A stretch of DNA of 64,000 nt from Saccharospirillum sp039982735. Its GTDB lineage: Bacteria > Pseudomonadota > Gammaproteobacteria > Pseudomonadales > Natronospirillaceae. Below are positions 8,505-17,177 of this stretch, piece by piece. Both the position numbers and the translations under genes were made by a program. Position 1 is the first letter of the stretch. Each line of letters starts with the position of its first letter. Location of the stretch: assembly GCF_039982735.1 (NCBI RefSeq), contig NZ_JBDWXV010000011.1, positions 248,001-312,000 of the forward strand. Direction: 5' to 3'. Under the pieces are notes generated by a model. That model ran no database searches. It was not told the origin of the DNA and saw only the letters and a list, made by a program, of their open reading frames with translations.

Positions 8505-9071
8505 ATGAACAAAGTAAGGGGTCTGGCACTGGTCATTGGCATGGCGACTTCCGGTCTGGCTGTGGCCGATCACGATGACCACCGCTACCGCGGTGATCGT
8601 CAGCAGTTTTTTGCTGAAGGCCGGGTAGTGCAGGTAGAACCTGTCTATGAAACCTACTACTACCGCGAGCAGAGCCGGGGCAACAGCGATCACCGCTATG
8701 AAATTTGCCGTACGCGCGATGTGGAAGTCAGCCGCAGTCATCGCAGTGGTAACCCGGCCGCAACCCTCATTGGCGGTGCCGTAGGTGCCACGGTCGGTTC
8801 GCACAGCGGCAACTCTCCGGAATCCCAGGTATTCGGGGCTATCGCCGGTGGTATCATCGGCGGTGCGATTGGGCACGAACTGGGCGGTCGCGGTGAAACC
8901 ACGGTTCGTTACCGGACCGAGCGCGAGTGCGAAGTGGAATACCGTCACCGGCGAAGTGATCTGGTAGGCTATGAAGTGCGCTACCGGTACAATGGTCGCG
9001 AATTCATGACCTTTATGGACCGTCACCCCGGACGCTACGTCGAGCTTGCTGTGGAGGTGACGCCCCGTTAA
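8505..9071 (+). CDS. Glycine-zipper 2TM envelope protein
   Basis: Exported 188-residue protein with an N-terminal Sec signal (residues 1-21, ending near GLAVADHDD). A glycine-zipper segment at about 87-127 has two glycine-rich helices (LIGGAVGATVGSHSG and FGAIAGGIIGGAIGHELGG), as in the rickettsial 17-kDa antigen family. The flanks are rich in Y and R with three cysteines. Such proteins sit in the outer membrane or periplasm and their exact role is unclear. The ribosome site AAAGGAG is strong. The PepSY-like gene follows after 16 bp and the two-component genes after that, so it may be a reporter or target of that envelope stress system. Confidence 0.8.
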   Translation: MNKVRGLALVIGMATSGLAVADHDDHRYRGDRQQFFAEGRVVQVEPVYETYYYREQSRGNSDHRYEICRTRDVEVSRSHRSGNPAATLIGGAVGATVGSHSGNSPESQVFGAIAGGIIGGAIGHELGGRGETTVRYRTERECEVEYRHRRSDLVGYEVRYRYNGREFMTFMDRHPGRYVELAVEVTPR

Positions 9072-9087
9072 TTAAAGAGGCACGTTC

Positions 9088-9432
9088 ATGTCAAGCAATG
9101 CTGCGGTGCGCCTCAGGCGCCTGGGAATCAGCGCCGGAATTCTGTTGATGCTGATGACCACAGGTGCTGCCCGGGCTGAGAGTGGCGCTCACCCCTGTAC
9201 CGGCGAACGCCTGCCTCTGTCGACAGAGCGTCAGGTAGTGCAAGCCGCTGAATGTCTGTTTGACGGCCGGGTGGTCAAGGTAGACAGAGTCAGTGCCGGG
9301 AACGACTGGGCTTATCGACTGCGCTTGTTGCTCGATGGTGGCCGGGTCCGAACCGTGGATTTGAATCGAACATCGGGCATGCCGACCAATCCGGCGGTGC
9401 TGGAGGAAGTGAATGAGACTCTTGATCGTTGA
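9088..9432 (+). CDS. Small exported PepSY-like protein
   Basis: A 114-residue protein with a signal peptide of about 30 residues (hydrophobic ISAGILLMLMTTGAARA, cleavage after ARA). The mature part has one Cys pair (Cys37 and Cys56) and a short beta-alpha-beta pattern around GRVVKVDRVSAG..YRLRLLLDGGRVRTVDL that resembles a PepSY repeat. Its last 20 bp overlap the response-regulator gene, which implies translational coupling. Small PepSY proteins encoded just before PhoP/PhoQ-type systems are common in gammaproteobacteria and probably modulate the sensor in the periplasm (inference). Confidence 0.6.
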   Translation: MSSNAAVRLRRLGISAGILLMLMTTGAARAESGAHPCTGERLPLSTERQVVQAAECLFDGRVVKVDRVSAGNDWAYRLRLLLDGGRVRTVDLNRTSGMPTNPAVLEEVNETLDR

Positions 9433-10096
9433 AGATGAAGCCGGGTTACGCGAACACCTGCACGGCGGATTCAAAAAAGAAGGCTTTGCGATCGACACCT
9501 CGGCCGATGGCAACGACGGCTTGTTTCAGGCGACTGAGAACGACTACGACGTCGCCATCATCGACCTCGGTTTGCCCGGGCTGGACGGCATCGAACTGAT
9601 CCGCCAGTTGAGGGCCGCCGACAAACAGTACCCGGTACTGATATTAACGGCGCGGGGCCACTGGCAGGACAAAGTCGCCGGCCTGGAAGCCGGTGCCGAT
9701 GATTACCTGGCCAAGCCGTTTGTATTCGCCGAGTTGTTGGCGCGGGTTAAGGCACTGCTGCGCCGCAGCGTGGGCATGGCGACTGCGACATTGACGGTCG
9801 GCCCCTACGAACTGGACACCGCTTCGCGCCGGGTGCGAGTTGATGGCCGGGATGTCGAGTTGACCAGCTACGAGTACAACACCCTGGAATACCTGATGAT
9901 GCACCGGCAAAAAGTTGTCTCCAAAACGGAGCTGACCAATCATCTGTACGAGCAGGATTTTGATCGGGACAGCAACGTCATTGAGGTGTTTATTCGCCGC
10001 CTGCGCAAGAAGCTGGATCCCGATAACGAGCGCAACCCCATAACGACCCAGCGGGGTATGGGGTATCGATTCAACTCGGACGCCGTGGCTGAATGA
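9413..10096 (+). CDS. OmpR/PhoP-family response regulator
   Basis: Phosphorylation-dependent transcription factor. The receiver domain (1-115) has the acidic pair ED (7-8), phospho-acceptor Asp51 in VAIIDLGLPG and the conserved Lys in DYLAKPF. The C-terminal winged helix (about 130-222) contains LTSYEYNTLEYL and the recognition-helix region NVIEVFIRRLRKKL, characteristic of OmpR/PhoB regulators. The start lies inside the PepSY-like gene, and the kinase gene begins 7 bp after the stop. The closest recognisable type is PhoP/QseB; the kinase next door favours PhoP. Confidence 0.9.
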   Translation: MRLLIVEDEAGLREHLHGGFKKEGFAIDTSADGNDGLFQATENDYDVAIIDLGLPGLDGIELIRQLRAADKQYPVLILTARGHWQDKVAGLEAGADDYLAKPFVFAELLARVKALLRRSVGMATATLTVGPYELDTASRRVRVDGRDVELTSYEYNTLEYLMMHRQKVVSKTELTNHLYEQDFDRDSNVIEVFIRRLRKKLDPDNERNPITTQRGMGYRFNSDAVAE

Positions 10097-10103
10097 CCGG
10101 CTG

Positions 10104-11483
10104 ATGTCTGTGTTCCCACTACGCAGCACCAGACCCGGAGCAACGTTTTCACTGCGTCGCCGTTTGCTGGTTTCGGCGAGCCTGGTGCTTCTGGTGTTTC
10201 TGGGCGTGACCGGTGTTGCCCTGGACCGGGCGTTTGAACGCAGCCAGATGTCGGGCCAGTCAGAACGCCTGTTTTTGCGCATTCTGACGTTACTGGCCGA
10301 ATCTGAATATCAAGCCGATGGCCTCTGGCTCCCTGCCTACCTCGCTGAAGAACGGTATAACTCTCCCGAGTCGGGGCTGGTAGCCCTGGTGCTGGATGAA
10401 CAGCGCCAGGTGGTCTGGCAGAGCCTGTCGAGCCAGTGGTTTGATCAGATCGACTGGGTCGTTGCCCAGTCCAACATCAACATCGGGCAGGAAGACTTCG
10501 GATTTCGGGGCGACTATATCTTTGAACGCTACGCGGTTCTTTGGGAAGCGGCAGACGGGCGCGAACAGCGCTATGAATTCTGGGTGCTGGAGACCGCTGC
10601 GCCCCTGAATCAGATTATTCAAACCTTTCGGCAGCAATTATGGGGTGGACTGGCTGCGGTCACCCTGGCCTTGCTGATTGCGCTCTGGCTGGTCGCCCGT
10701 TGGGGGCTGAGGCCCTTGCATCAGTTAGCGCAGAACCTTCAGAAAATCCGCACCGGCGAACAGGGGCGTTTGCAGGGGCGCTACCCGAGCGAACTGCAGC
10801 CGCTGACGGATAACCTCAACCGTCTGCTCGATGCCGAGCAAAGCCAGCGCGAACGCTACCGAACAGCCATGGCTGATCTGGCGCACAGTCTGAAAACGCC
10901 GCTGGCGGTCATTCGAACGCTGGAGCCGGCCGATAGCCGGGAGCTGCACGAACAGGTGCATCGTATGGATCAGATCGTGCGCTACCAGCTGCAGCGGGCT
11001 GTTACGGAAACCCGGCAAGGCCCGGTGCTGGGCCAGAGAAGTTCCCTGAACCAGAGCCTCGACCGTCTTGGTCGTGCGCTGGGCAAGGCTTTTCATCACG
11101 AGGACAAAGTGCTGGATTTGCCCGAGCCGGACCAGGAATGGACACTGGCTATGGACGTCAACGATGTGCTGGAAGTCTTCGGCAACCTGCTGGAAAACGG
11201 CTTCAAATACGCCCGCTCGGTCATCACCGTTTCGGTGACACGCCAACCTGATTTCCCCGACTGCTGGGTGGTCGACATAGATGACGATGGCCCGGGTATC
11301 GACCTTGAACGGCGCCATGCCGTGCTTAACCGGGGTCAGCGGCTCGATACCTTGCAGCCGGGGCAGGGCATTGGCCTGAGTATGGTGACCGATATTCTGG
11401 GCAGTTACGGGGTTTCTCTGCGCATCGACGACAGCCCGCTTGGCGGCGCACGCTTTCGACTGGTCTTGCCGGCGGCGCCCTGA
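10104..11483 (+). CDS. PhoQ-like sensor histidine kinase
   Basis: Membrane sensor of 459 residues. TM1 is at about 21-40, a periplasmic sensor domain at 41-178, TM2 at 180-198, then a HAMP-like linker. The H-box reads ADLAHSLKTPLAVIR with His261; HSLKTPL is the PhoQ-type version of the motif. N and G boxes are visible as LENGFKYA, DDDGPGI and GQGIGLSM. The periplasmic domain has fewer acidic clusters than E. coli PhoQ, so Mg2+ sensing cannot be assumed. It probably phosphorylates the regulator encoded just upstream, and the PepSY-like and glycine-zipper proteins share its operon. Confidence 0.88.
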   Translation: MSVFPLRSTRPGATFSLRRRLLVSASLVLLVFLGVTGVALDRAFERSQMSGQSERLFLRILTLLAESEYQADGLWLPAYLAEERYNSPESGLVALVLDEQRQVVWQSLSSQWFDQIDWVVAQSNINIGQEDFGFRGDYIFERYAVLWEAADGREQRYEFWVLETAAPLNQIIQTFRQQLWGGLAAVTLALLIALWLVARWGLRPLHQLAQNLQKIRTGEQGRLQGRYPSELQPLTDNLNRLLDAEQSQRERYRTAMADLAHSLKTPLAVIRTLEPADSRELHEQVHRMDQIVRYQLQRAVTETRQGPVLGQRSSLNQSLDRLGRALGKAFHHEDKVLDLPEPDQEWTLAMDVNDVLEVFGNLLENGFKYARSVITVSVTRQPDFPDCWVVDIDDDGPGIDLERRHAVLNRGQRLDTLQPGQGIGLSMVTDILGSYGVSLRIDDSPLGGARFRLVLPAAP

Positions 11484-11605
11484 CACCTTCGCATCAAGCA
11501 ACTACCCTGATTAAAGTCTCCCGATTATCCGCCGATGAGCTTTGGTAGATGGCCGTTGGTACGCAGGTTATTAATGGTCGCAACAATGATTAAAGGAAGT
11601 CGCCC

Positions 11606-13171
11606 ATGACGATTCAATCCCGTATCCGGTTATCCCTCTCTGGTCTGTTCATTCTGTTGTGCGTTGTGGCATTGGCGGGGTTTATTGGTTCCCGGGTTGT
11701 CGCCAGTCTTGCCAACTACTACTCCGGCAGCCTGATTCCCGCCATTCAGGTGTACAACGACATGCGGGTAGCAGCCAAGGAGCTGCAGGTTGCGGTTTAC
11801 AGTGGCGATCAGGCGTCGGTAGGCCGCTACGAGGCGCAGGCACGCGACACAGCCCAGCGCCTGGCGGCTGCCACAACTCAGGGACCCTTCAAGGAAGATC
11901 AGCAGGTGGTCGGCCCAATCAATGAAATCGTCAGCCGGCTCGAACGATTACGGACGCTGGTCGTCGCCCACCCGGCCGGTGACGAGGTTACACCGGAACT
12001 GGAACAGGCCATAGACGCCTGGGACGCCTTCAAGCCCAATGCCGATGCGGTGATTGAACACATCATTACCACCGTCGACGGTCAGATTCAGTCGGTACAG
12101 GCCACTGTGCTCAATGTTATTGCAGCCATCGCAGCGGTATCCCTGATTGTGTTCCTGGGGGTGGCCTGGTCACTGGGCGGGGTATTGCGCCGAGGCATGA
12201 GTAATCTGCTCAGTTCGTTTGCCGCGGTTGCAAACGGCGACCTCAGTGTTCGGGCTCAGGCAGATGCCAAGGACGAATTTGGTGAACTGGCCCGGCATTT
12301 CAATCATTTGGCCCAGAGCCTGACCGATACGCTGGGGCAGGTCTCGCAGCTCGTGACCGAGTTACACAACATGTCCGGTGAATTCAACGCGGCCAGTCGC
12401 AATTACGCAGAGCGCTCCCAGGCGCAGTCGGAAGAGACACAGCAGGTTGCCACGGCGATGACGGAAATGTCAGCGACCATTCGCGAAGTGGCACAGAACG
12501 CCGAAGAAACCTCGCACCGCGCCCAGGATGCCAACCAGCATGCCGGTCATTCGCGCAAGGATATTGAGCAGGCTATTGGCTCTGCCCGGGCCATGCAGGG
12601 GCAGATGAGCACCCTGTCGGACAATATTCTGGAATTGAAGGATCAGTCCGACGCCATCAGTACCGTGGTCAAGACGATCAACGACATCGCCGAGCAGACA
12701 AATTTGCTGGCATTGAACGCGGCCATTGAAGCGGCGCGCGCGGGGGATCAGGGGCGAGGGTTTGCGGTCGTAGCGGATGAAGTCCGCAACCTGTCGGTAA
12801 AAACGTCCCAGTCCACTCAGGAAATCGAGGGCGTTATCCGCTCGCTGCAAACGCGCAGTGAGGCTGCGGCCAGTTCCGCACGCGACAGTGTTGAGGTGGT
12901 GCGCAGTAATGGCGAAACCATTGTCGCCATTGGCGAAGGGCTGCAGCACATTCTGGATTCCGTGTCGGCGATATCGTCCATGAACGAACTGATTGCCACC
13001 ACCTCTGAAGAGCAAAGCAAGGTGGCAGAAGACATGAACACCAACGTGGTACGCATCAGCGATCTTTCGGAAGCGAATGCGTCCGAGACTCAACACCTGG
13101 TCGCCGGCATACAACGCATTGATGAAATGGCGCAGCAGTTGAGCGAGCTGATTCGGCGTTATCGGTTGTAA
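11606..13171 (+). CDS. Methyl-accepting chemotaxis protein
   Basis: Chemoreceptor of 521 residues with classical topology: TM1 at about 9-30, a small periplasmic four-helix ligand domain (31-165), TM2 at 168-192, HAMP to about 245, then a long cytoplasmic coiled coil. The highly conserved tip EQTNLLALNAAIEAARAG..GRGFAVVADEVR that binds CheA/CheW lies near residues 366-400. There is no C-terminal CheR-tethering pentapeptide; the protein ends in RRYRL. The ligand is unknown. AAAGGAAG precedes the ATG. The upstream gap of 122 bp separates it from the kinase gene. Confidence 0.93.
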   Translation: MTIQSRIRLSLSGLFILLCVVALAGFIGSRVVASLANYYSGSLIPAIQVYNDMRVAAKELQVAVYSGDQASVGRYEAQARDTAQRLAAATTQGPFKEDQQVVGPINEIVSRLERLRTLVVAHPAGDEVTPELEQAIDAWDAFKPNADAVIEHIITTVDGQIQSVQATVLNVIAAIAAVSLIVFLGVAWSLGGVLRRGMSNLLSSFAAVANGDLSVRAQADAKDEFGELARHFNHLAQSLTDTLGQVSQLVTELHNMSGEFNAASRNYAERSQAQSEETQQVATAMTEMSATIREVAQNAEETSHRAQDANQHAGHSRKDIEQAIGSARAMQGQMSTLSDNILELKDQSDAISTVVKTINDIAEQTNLLALNAAIEAARAGDQGRGFAVVADEVRNLSVKTSQSTQEIEGVIRSLQTRSEAAASSARDSVEVVRSNGETIVAIGEGLQHILDSVSAISSMNELIATTSEEQSKVAEDMNTNVVRISDLSEANASETQHLVAGIQRIDEMAQQLSELIRRYRL

Positions 13172-13189
13172 CCAGTCGCTGGTTTTGCG

Positions 13190-13885
13190 TTATAACCAGA
13201 GGCGATGGCCATGGTCGTGCAGCCAGCGTCGATCAGTCTGCCAGCCGGGGTGCAGTCTGCCCACTTCGGCCCAGAATGTTGCCCCGTGGTGTGGGTGCAG
13301 CAAGTGCGCTGTCTCGTGGGCGACCAGGTAATCGACAATACGCTCCGGTGCCAGCATGATCAGCCAGTTGTACTGTATGCGACCGGTAGCGGTGCAGTGC
13401 CCCCATTTGGTTTTGGTACGGCGCAAGCAGACATCGGTTAGGCGATTTTCCCAGCCTTCAGCCATCACCAGTTGCCGGGTTTTTTTAAACAAATAATACT
13501 TGGCCTGGGTTTTATAAAAGTCGGCCAGTACGTGGTGGACGTGGGGTTTGTCCAGCACCGGTGCGACCAGCGTCAGCCGGTCTTGCTCACGGCGCCACTG
13601 CGACCGTGCGCCACCTTGGAGCCTCAGCGTTAACTGCTCATCCATCAGCGGGCAGTGGACTTGTTGGCTAAAGTCGGGTTTTTGTAATTGCTTCTCGGCC
13701 TGACTGTGCAAGGCCTTGTTCAGCCAGTCTTCGCGGTCGATCAAAAAGCGTTTCAGGTCGGTATCGGACAGGTGCCATGGCGCGCGCAGTTCGGGCGCAC
13801 CGTCCCGCACATGCAACGCCACGGTCTTGCGTTTCGAGCGCCTTACCGGAATGGTACCGCCCGACCAGCTCAGTGTTTCGGTCAT
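13190..13885 (-). CDS. YgjP-family metal-dependent protease/hydrolase (DUF45)
   Basis: A 231-residue protein with the M48-like motif HETAH at 190-194, a downstream histidine in HHGATFW (about 200) as third zinc ligand, and the family motif RRTKTKWGHC at 156-164. These are the hallmarks of the YgjP/SprT-like DUF45 family, of which E. coli YgjP is the model. Its cellular substrate is not established. It follows the DUF3820 gene with a 4-bp ATGA overlap, so the two are translated together. It converges with the chemoreceptor gene, only 18 bp away. Confidence 0.88.
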   Translation of the reverse strand: MTETLSWSGGTIPVRRSKRKTVALHVRDGAPELRAPWHLSDTDLKRFLIDREDWLNKALHSQAEKQLQKPDFSQQVHCPLMDEQLTLRLQGGARSQWRREQDRLTLVAPVLDKPHVHHVLADFYKTQAKYYLFKKTRQLVMAEGWENRLTDVCLRRTKTKWGHCTATGRIQYNWLIMLAPERIVDYLVAHETAHLLHPHHGATFWAEVGRLHPGWQTDRRWLHDHGHRLWL

Positions 13886-14109
13886 CGACGGTTGCCGGGC
13901 ATCAGCGGTTCGATCAGGGATTCGAGCCCCTCGGATCTGATCAGCAGTGCCAGGGCCATCAGTTCGCCCAGCTTGCCGGGAGGGAACCCCTTGTTCTGAA
14001 ACCAGAGCAGATATTCTTCGGGCAACCGGATCAGCGGTTTTCCGCTATATTTACCGAAGGGCATTTCCGTGCGTGCCAGTGCCAGCAAATCGTCGTGTTG
14101 AAAGGACAT
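13882..14109 (-). CDS. DUF3820 family protein
   Basis: A 75-residue protein whose core MPFGKYSGKPLIRLPEEYL and WFQNKGFPPGKLGELMAL is diagnostic for DUF3820 (putative quorum-sensing-regulated virulence factor family). The family has a compact alpha-helical fold with no proven biochemical activity. It overlaps the YgjP-like gene by 4 bp downstream. Its start is 3 bp from the divergent DUF3024-like gene, so the two transcripts must share or overlap promoters. Confidence 0.88.
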   Translation of the reverse strand: MSFQHDDLLALARTEMPFGKYSGKPLIRLPEEYLLWFQNKGFPPGKLGELMALALLIRSEGLESLIEPLMPGNRR

Positions 14110-14112
14110 TCT

Positions 14113-14460
14113 GTGGAAACCTCGTTAGTCGTCAGTGACGGACTCCCTGAATTCGTGCATCGCCAGGCACAGGTCGCGCTTGGGCGCTTTCTGCAGGAAT
14201 CGTCGTCTGCCGGGACATTCCGCGGGCGATTCCAGAAAACCGCCTTGTTGATTCAGGAGCAGCAACCCCACCCGCTAACCGGTGATACCGTGTTACTGCC
14301 CATGGCGTTATTGCACTGGCGCGATGCAACCTGGCGCTTGTATTTTCGTGGCAGCCGGGGCCGGTGGCAGCGCTACCCCGACGCAGAACCGAGCGTCAGT
14401 CCCACCCCGCTGTTGAACCAGATTTACCGGGACGAACTGTGCCTGTTCTGGCGCCAGTAA
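14113..14460 (+). CDS. DUF3024-like protein
   Basis: GTG at 14113 with AAAGGA 7 bp upstream gives 115 residues. The pattern LHWRDATWRLYFRGSRGRWQ RYP..., followed by a C-terminal D-E-L-C-L-F-W, resembles DUF3024 proteins, which end in a similar D-x-x-G-C-F-(W/F) segment. The open frame continues upstream to 13777, but that part lies antisense to the DUF3820/YgjP genes and has no family support, so the later start is chosen. The last 37 bp overlap the end of the converging aminotransferase gene. Function unknown. Confidence 0.6.
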   Translation: METSLVVSDGLPEFVHRQAQVALGRFLQESSSAGTFRGRFQKTALLIQEQQPHPLTGDTVLLPMALLHWRDATWRLYFRGSRGRWQRYPDAEPSVSPTPLLNQIYRDELCLFWRQ

Positions 14461-15572
14461 GTGTGTAGGCGGTCCAGCGCAAGGTCGAGCGTGTCGCGAC
14501 CGGTACCAAAGTTCAGCCTGACGCTGCGCGGGTCGCCGAAATCTTTGCCATCGCTTGGCATGATACCGGCTTCGTTAAAGCGGGTCATGGCCTCGCCAGG
14601 CGCCAGGTCGCTTTCAATCCAGGCCAGAAAGGTAGCGGGCGCCGGTTCGTAGTTCAGCCCGTCCAGCTCGCCAATGACAGACGCCACTCTGTCCCGGTTC
14701 ACCTTTAAGTGCGCTTGCAACGCCATTAGCCAGTCGTGCCCGTGACTGAAAGCCGCTTCGGTTGCTAGCAGCCCCATAAAATTGGGGTGGGGCATGACAT
14801 CCTGACCTTCGTTCTGCAATTTCCGGCGCAGGTCGCCATTGGGAATAATGGCGAATGAACAGCCCAGCCCCGCCACATTAAAGGTTTTACTGGCCGCCAT
14901 TAGCGTAATGCTCTGGTCGGCGATATCGGGCAGGGAACCCGCCGGATAATGGCGTGCCCCCGGTTCCAGAATCAGGTCGCAATGAATCTCATCTGAACAC
15001 AACATGACCTTGTGCTCGCGGCACAGCTCAGCCAGGTGCTGCAACTCGCGGTGGCCGAGCACCAGACCCTGGGGGTTCATCGGGTTACACAGAATCATCA
15101 AATGGCAGTCCGGGTCTGCCAGAGCCTGTTCCAGCGCGGCCCAGTCCCATCCGGCAGGCGACCTGGCAGACACTGGCAATTTAACGGCGGTGGCTCCCCG
15201 CAATTCGGCGGCTTTGCGCAGTGGTGGATAATTGGGTTCCTGCACCAGCACGCGGCCCCCCCGGGCAAAGGCGTCTATCACCAGATTAAAGCTCGGTACC
15301 ACGCCAGGTAGCCAAACGATCCAGCTCGGGTCAATGGCCCATTGATACTGGCGCTGGCACCAGTTAACCACAGCCTCGTTCAGCCCCGACCAGGGGTGGC
15401 TGTAGCCATACACCGGATGGGCGGCTCTGGACTGAAGTGCTTCTGTTACACAGGGTGGAGAGGCCAGATCCATATCGGCAACCCACATTGGCAGTACCGG
15501 TTGGCTGCGGTACAGCTCGTGTTTGATGGCATGGGTATCGCTGCGGTCGATGGTGTCGAAAGTAAACGGCAT
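14424..15572 (-). CDS. PatB/MalY-type PLP-dependent C-S lyase or aminotransferase
   Basis: Fold-type I PLP enzyme of 382 residues. N-terminal family features: MPFTFDTIDRSDTHAIKHEL and LPMWVADMDLASPP (substrate-entry motif WVADMD). The cofactor lysine is in MAASKTFNVAGLG, and NPMNPQGLV is the usual N-P-x-N-P-x-G motif. This pattern is typical of cystathionine beta-lyase-like PatB/MalY enzymes that cleave sulfur amino acids. The start at 15572 was chosen because upstream residues have no family similarity. The 3' end overlaps the convergent DUF3024-like gene by 37 bp. Confidence 0.88.
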   Translation of the reverse strand: MPFTFDTIDRSDTHAIKHELYRSQPVLPMWVADMDLASPPCVTEALQSRAAHPVYGYSHPWSGLNEAVVNWCQRQYQWAIDPSWIVWLPGVVPSFNLVIDAFARGGRVLVQEPNYPPLRKAAELRGATAVKLPVSARSPAGWDWAALEQALADPDCHLMILCNPMNPQGLVLGHRELQHLAELCREHKVMLCSDEIHCDLILEPGARHYPAGSLPDIADQSITLMAASKTFNVAGLGCSFAIIPNGDLRRKLQNEGQDVMPHPNFMGLLATEAAFSHGHDWLMALQAHLKVNRDRVASVIGELDGLNYEPAPATFLAWIESDLAPGEAMTRFNEAGIMPSDGKDFGDPRSVRLNFGTGRDTLDLALDRLHTYWRQNRHSSSR

Positions 15573-15775
15573 GGCGGGGAGGGGATCCTGAGGGCTGATA
15601 AGTGCACAGTGTGTTAATAAATGCTGCCCGATGTACCGGCGTGTGGCAAGCACCGGCTGGCCCTTTGCTGGCGAACTCCGAACCTTGAGTTGTTATACTC
15701 CGCCGCCAGCCCCATAGTTGGGGCGGAAGCAGGGCACAATATGTACTTTTAGCAATCAAGAGGGTTATTCCAGTA

Positions 15776-16582
15776 ATGGCGTCGGAACGATTTGGGGGTA
15801 CTGAGCGGCTTTATGGCATCGACCAGACCCGGTGGCTCGGTGAGCAGCACGTGGTTGTTGTGGGTGTGGGTGGTGTTGGAAGCTGGGCTGCCGAGGCATT
15901 GGTGCGCACTGCCATCGGCCGCATTACGCTGATTGATCTCGACGACGTCTGTGTGTCCAATACTAATCGTCAGTCCCACGCCATGAGCAGCACGGTTGGC
16001 CAAATGAAGGTCGATGTGCTGGCCCAGCGCTTGCGCGATATTAACCCGGACTGTGAGGTCGAGACCCGGCATGATTTTCTGACGCCGGACAATTTGATTT
16101 CGCACCTAACACCCCGACCTTCAGCAGTGCTCGACGCGATCGACAGTGTGCGCGTCAAGGCGGCGCTGATCAACCATTGCCAGCGGCAGAAAATTCCGTT
16201 GGTTACCACCGGCGGTGCGGGTGGCCAGACGGACCCGCTGCAGATTCAGGTGACCGACTTGTCGCGCACCGAGCAGGATCCGCTGGCCGCCCGTACCCGG
16301 CAGTTGTTGCGCCGGGAATATGGATTCAGTCGCAATCCGAAACGAAAATTTGGCGTAGACTGTGTTTATTCGACCCAGCAGCTGCTGTACCCCCAGGCCA
16401 ACGGTGAGGTCTGTGCCACCAAGCCTGGCGATGATGGCAGCCGGCGTCTTGATTGTGCCACTGGCTTCGGTGCCTCCGTAATGGTGACGGCCAGCTTCGG
16501 CCTGGTGGCCGCAAGCCGGCTTGTCGACAAGTTGCTGAAGGTAAAAGATCGCCAGGATAACCCGACCAATCAGGCCGGGTGA
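15776..16582 (+). CDS. tcdA: tRNA threonylcarbamoyladenosine dehydratase
   Basis: ATP-dependent cyclisation of t6A37 to ct6A37 in ANN-decoding tRNAs (former YgdL/CsdL). The E1-like fold is recognisable by the nucleotide motif GVGGVGSWAAEAL (about 31-43), LIDLDDVCVSNTNRQ and the C-terminal DCVYSTQ and DCATGFGA segments. The length of 268 residues is standard. The ATG at 15776 gives the family start ERFGGTERLYG. The gene stands alone; the next gene begins 79 bp downstream. Confidence 0.95.
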   Translation: MASERFGGTERLYGIDQTRWLGEQHVVVVGVGGVGSWAAEALVRTAIGRITLIDLDDVCVSNTNRQSHAMSSTVGQMKVDVLAQRLRDINPDCEVETRHDFLTPDNLISHLTPRPSAVLDAIDSVRVKAALINHCQRQKIPLVTTGGAGGQTDPLQIQVTDLSRTEQDPLAARTRQLLRREYGFSRNPKRKFGVDCVYSTQQLLYPQANGEVCATKPGDDGSRRLDCATGFGASVMVTASFGLVAASRLVDKLLKVKDRQDNPTNQAG

Positions 16583-16661
16583 TTCCAAAGCCTGTGACGG
16601 CTGTTGTTAACATCGTCCGGGCGATACACTGGCTACCAGACAACCATGCGTGAGGGACACC

Positions 16662-17165
16662 ATGCTGACTCAGTTTCTGAAATTTTTTAAAGCGTTGAAT
16701 TCAGACGCCGGCCCCTGGCAACTATCCTTTGCCGTAGGGCTGGCGCTCATTATCGGGCTTACGCCGCTGTGGTCGGTGCACAACCTGGTGATCATTCTAC
16801 TGGCCTGCATTCTGCGGGTGCATTTTGGCACCTTCCTGGTGTTCTGGGTGGTGTTCACAGGGTTTGCCTACTTGCTGGACCCGGCCTTTGACGCCTGGGG
16901 TTACGCCTGGCTGACGCACCCCGGCCTGACTGCCACCTGGACGAGCCTTTACCAGAGTGATGTCTGGCAGATCATCAAGTTCAATCACACCATTACACTC
17001 GCAAGCGTCGTGGTTTCGGTGCTCCTGTTTATGCCTGTAGTGCTGATCATGCGTTACGGGGTGGTGCAGTACCGTGCCCGGCTGATGCCGTGGGCGAACC
17101 GTCTGAAACTGGTGCAAATTGTTAAGGCCAGCAAAGTCTATTCCCTGTACGAACGAGTGAGCTAA
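16662..17165 (+). CDS. TIGR03546 family inner-membrane protein
   Basis: A 167-residue, very hydrophobic protein with three or four membrane segments (about 14-60 in two passes, 60-80, 115-137). The motif LSFAVGLALIIGLTPLWSVHN is a DUF2062-like signature found in TIGR03546. The ATG at 16662 is chosen because GAGGGA lies 6 bp upstream; a GTG four codons earlier is possible. The TIGR03545 gene follows 12 bp later, and these two families are habitual neighbours, which suggests a joint envelope function. The molecular role is unknown. Confidence 0.8.
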   Translation: MLTQFLKFFKALNSDAGPWQLSFAVGLALIIGLTPLWSVHNLVIILLACILRVHFGTFLVFWVVFTGFAYLLDPAFDAWGYAWLTHPGLTATWTSLYQSDVWQIIKFNHTITLASVVVSVLLFMPVVLIMRYGVVQYRARLMPWANRLKLVQIVKASKVYSLYERVS

Positions 17166-17177
17166 GGAGCGCCACAG

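Noticed and set aside
13170..13184. AACCAG-TCG-CTGGTT as a terminator after the chemoreceptor gene
   Set aside because: Only a 6-bp stem with a short, interrupted T run; too weak to call.
13777..14112. 5' extension of the DUF3024-like gene to 227 codons
   Set aside because: The extension lies antisense to two well-supported genes; the GTG at 14113 has a ribosome site and starts the family-like part.
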